From Hyphomicrobiales bacterium (GTDB taxonomy: Bacteria; Pseudomonadota; Alphaproteobacteria; Rhizobiales; Beijerinckiaceae): 7,059 nt of DNA. The translations under genes and the position numbers were made by a program. The stretch covers positions 1 through 7,059 of the forward strand of contig JAATEW010000258.1 of NCBI GenBank assembly GCA_015655535.1, read 5' to 3'. This document shows positions 5,789 to 7,059 of the stretch, piece by piece (position 1 is the first letter of the stretch; each line of letters opens with the position of its first letter). The notes under the pieces are model-generated. The model was not told the DNA's origin. It saw only the letters and a program-made list of their open reading frames with translations, and searched no databases.

Positions 5789-5949
5789 CAAACCTCCTAA
5801 AGATTTCCTCACCTTAACCCGAATAGCACCGGTAAACTCCAATAGAGTTCGGCCGCGTTAAGCTATGGGAAAGCTGGTTGGTATTGAATAACCGAGGACT
5901 GAGCCTGCCGTTCCACCTAGACTTCCTGAGCTGAACAATAGGCAACGAT

Positions 5950-5961
5950 GAGCTTAAGCTC
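5950..5961. promoter_or_regulatory. Perfect 12-bp palindrome, candidate regulator site
   Basis: GAGCTTAAGCTC is an exact palindrome about 120 bases upstream of the ompW-like start and 160 bases upstream of mscL. Its position between divergent genes suits an operator, but no known regulator consensus was recognised. Confidence 0.25.
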
Positions 5962-5987
5962 GTTTAATGCAACACATCTCAAAAAAA

Positions 5988-5999
5988 AGACGCGCGTCT
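5988..5999. promoter_or_regulatory. Perfect 12-bp GC palindrome flanked by CATCTCAA repeats
   Basis: AGACGCGCGTCT is an exact palindrome. It overlaps the end of an A-run (5981-5988) and is bracketed by two CATCTCAA copies (5975-5982 and 6004-6011). The A-tract next to a symmetric core could be a bent-DNA operator for the ompW-like gene. This is an inference without a matched consensus. Confidence 0.25.
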
Positions 6000-6083
6000 C
6001 AAGCATCTCAATTGACGTTTGCTCCGGGTCTCGTTCGTCGTCATAGTGATTATGGCTGATACTTATCTTCCCGGGGGGCGAAG

Positions 6084-6839
6084 TTGATTCGGCATTTCTT
6101 GAATAAAAGGGTTCCGAGGCTGCGGCGCGGAGCCCGCCAAAGCTGCTTGGGGCTTTTGACGATTGCGAGCCTCGGCTCGCTTGCGCCGGCGAAGGCCGCC
6201 GATCTCGCTCAACCTGTGCTTACGCCAGTGGCTCCTGCGCCCGCTCAAAAGCCGTTCTTTATTAAGATCGGCGTTACCGGCGCTATTTTCGACACCGGGG
6301 TTGCGACCAACGTCGGCGGCGTGCCGGTCGCCGGCAGCGGCGGTACGATCGGCTCCGCCGTCTCGGGGAGCGTCGAGATGGGCGTCTACGTCTTGCCCCA
6401 TATCGCTTTTTCCGTGGCCGGCGGATTTCCGCCTGTCCTGAGCCTCAAAGGGATCGGGGTCTTTGCGCCGCAAGGCGTGCTCGTCAAGGCCCAAAGCGGG
6501 TTGACGACGATCACCGGCCATTATCACTTCGATAATTTCGGGCCGGTCAAACCCTATGTCGGCGCCGGTCTCGGCTATGCCGTCGTCTTCCGCGATATCG
6601 GGCTGCCTGCGACGCTCAACCCTAACCTCGCCAATAATCTCGCCTTGGTCCTTCAGGCAGGTGTCGACTACGTCATAACCGATTCATTCGGCGTCTATGT
6701 GGATGCCAGAAGAGCCTGGCTGACCCAGGATCTCACGGGTCTCTCCGGCGCTCCCGGGCCGACCCTGTTTCTGCCCGTATCGGCCCGGATCAGATCCGAC
6801 CCGACATTGCTCACCGGCGGCGTCAGTTATAGCTTCTGA
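6084..6839 (+). CDS. OmpW-like outer-membrane beta-barrel protein
   Basis: This is a predicted eight-stranded outer-membrane barrel of the OmpW family, thought to pass small hydrophobic compounds. The 251-residue precursor has a basic N-region (RRGARQ), a hydrophobic core (CLGLLTIASLGSL) and a signal-peptidase site after APAKA (about residue 38). A Pro/Ala-rich linker follows (about 44-56). Then come amphipathic strands such as FFIKIGVTGAIFDTG, SVEMGVYVLPHIAFSVAGGFP, VKPYVGAGLGYAV, YVITDSFGVYVDARRAWL and LLTGGVSYSF. It ends in Phe, as BAM substrates usually do. The only suitable start is TTG at 6084: an in-frame TGA lies just upstream, and no ATG precedes the mature barrel. CGGGGGGCG nearby is an imperfect ribosome site. 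PHIAFSVAGGFPP, TGHYHF and KPYVGAGLGY are typical OmpW motifs. It is divergent from mscL and convergent with a GH15 gene. Confidence 0.85.
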   Translation: MIRHFLNKRVPRLRRGARQSCLGLLTIASLGSLAPAKAADLAQPVLTPVAPAPAQKPFFIKIGVTGAIFDTGVATNVGGVPVAGSGGTIGSAVSGSVEMGVYVLPHIAFSVAGGFPPVLSLKGIGVFAPQGVLVKAQSGLTTITGHYHFDNFGPVKPYVGAGLGYAVVFRDIGLPATLNPNLANNLALVLQAGVDYVITDSFGVYVDARRAWLTQDLTGLSGAPGPTLFLPVSARIRSDPTLLTGGVSYSF

Positions 6840-6882
6840 GCATGATCCCAAAAAGTTGCAGACTTTTTGGATGAGATCATGC
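6839..6882. terminator. REP-like hairpin just after the ompW-like stop, likely bidirectional terminator
   Basis: The inner stem is CCAAAAAGT (6848-6856) with ACTTTTTGG (6862-6870) around the loop TGCAG, a perfect 9 bp. The outer stem is GCATGATC (6840-6847) with GATCATGC (6875-6882), separated on the right side by a 4-base bulge ATGA. It begins one base after the TGA of the ompW-like gene and lies before the convergent GH15 stop. GCATGATCCC...AAAAAGT hairpins look like the common REP family of this order. The T-run sits inside the stem, so termination efficiency is uncertain. Confidence 0.55.
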
Positions 6883-6892
6883 GGTGAGACAA

Positions 6893-6924
6893 AGCATGAT
6901 CCCACAAAGTTGCAGGGTTCTTGG
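6893..6924 (+). repeat. Decayed second copy of the GCATGATCCCA half-element
   Basis: AGCATGATCCCACAAAGTTG... repeats the left half and loop of the hairpin at 6839-6870, with 28 of 32 positions identical. The matching right arm has changed (GGGTTCTTGG), and the outer GATCATGC arm is absent. It therefore looks like a degenerate or truncated copy, sitting just downstream of the GH15 stop. Confidence 0.7.
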
Positions 6925-6932
6925 CCCATAGC

Positions 6933-7059
6933 TCAGTCGCAAATGGGGTTGCCCGAGCGCGGCTCGGCCGGCTTTTCCGAACGCGCGATATTATAGGCCG
7001 TGTTGATCAGAGCGCTATGCGAGAAGGCCTGTGGACAATTGCCGGCGAGGCTAGGTGTC
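6933..7059 (-). CDS. GH15 glucoamylase-like glycoside hydrolase, C-terminal end (partial)
   Basis: Only the last 41 complete codons and the stop (TGA at 6933-6935) are in the window. They read TPSLAGNCPQAFSHSALINTAYNIARS and then a short polar tail, SEKPAEPRSGNPICD. The segment GN-PQAFSH-ALIN-AYN- is the well-known C-terminal signature of bacterial GH15 (glucoamylase or trehalase-like) proteins, which hydrolyse alpha-glucosidic bonds. Here a Cys occupies the position that is usually Phe or Tyr in GNFPQAFSH. The catalytic domain lies outside the window, so the substrate cannot be told. The gene is convergent with the ompW-like gene, with the REP-like hairpins between them. Confidence 0.8.
   Translation of the reverse strand, partial: TPSLAGNCPQAFSHSALINTAYNIARSEKPAEPRSGNPICD

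Larger units (their letters stand above)
5789..6083. other. Divergent intergenic region between mscL and the ompW-like gene
   Basis: These 295 bases hold no credible gene. Visible structures are AACTC/GAGTT (5835-5849), the perfect 12-bp palindrome GAGCTTAAGCTC (5950-5961), the perfect 12-bp palindrome AGACGCGCGTCT (5988-5999), preceded by a run of eight A, and a direct repeat CATCTCAA (5975 and 6004) flanking that palindrome. TTGACG at 6012 resembles a -35 box, but no -10 is found at a suitable distance. The promoters of both flanking genes should be here. Confidence 0.6.

Noticed and set aside
5366..5842. Longer mscL with an 18-residue N-terminal extension from 5842
   Set aside because: Residues MEFTGAIRVKVRKSLGGL are not part of known MscL proteins, and a consensus AGGAGG lies before the ATG at 5788.
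1..7059. CRISPR array, phage or transposase genes, toxin-antitoxin pair
   Set aside because: No regularly spaced identical repeats of CRISPR size, no transposase or integrase motifs, and no pair of small overlapping genes with toxin or antitoxin features were seen.

Overview
The window looks like a chromosomal segment of an alphaproteobacterium, probably of the order Hyphomicrobiales (Rhizobiales). A Beijerinckiaceae-like methylotroph or heterotroph is a guess from overall feel, not proven. The GC content is high, the coding frames favour G/C-ending codons, and the gene families fit this order: a MarR / OmpR-type regulator / EnvZ-type kinase operon, MscL, an OmpW-like porin, and REP-like GCATGATC palindromes.

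Layout. Bases 1-1836 (minus strand) hold a three-gene regulatory operon read from right to left. It runs from a MarR-family regulator to an OmpR-family response regulator (4-base stop/start overlap) and then to a membrane sensor histidine kinase, which is cut by the window edge. The MarR plus OmpR pair resembles PetP/PetR of Rhodobacter. Bases 1837-2265 form a divergent intergenic region rich in secondary structure. It holds a candidate operator, three consecutive palindromic elements that span almost 200 bp, and a short tandem repeat just before the next gene. Bases 2266-3153 (plus) encode a branched-chain aminotransferase (IlvE-type). It converges, with a 12-base gap, on a single-pass membrane protein of unknown function (3166-3945, minus).

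Bases 4024-5264 (minus) hold a second, unrelated PLP aminotransferase (fold type I, class I/II). As given, it is split by a one-base deletion near 5095. The N-terminal 56 codons and the rest of the gene lie in different frames, and the two parts together rebuild a full-length enzyme with all key residues. Bases 5366-5788 (minus) encode MscL. A ~295-base divergent gap with two 12-bp perfect palindromes leads to an OmpW-like outer-membrane protein (6084-6839, plus, TTG start). This gene converges on the C-terminal tail of a GH15 glucoamylase-like protein (6933-7059, minus, partial), with a REP-type hairpin and a decayed second copy between them.

The genes do not form one pathway. They are ordinary housekeeping functions: signalling, branched-chain amino acid metabolism, osmotic safety valve, outer-membrane barrel and glycan hydrolysis. 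I did not find a convincing new multi-gene system. The least explained items are the palindrome cluster at 1981-2174, the frameshifted aminotransferase, the uncharacterised membrane protein, and two genes whose stop codons sit in the loop of a GCGGCG/CGCCGC hairpin.
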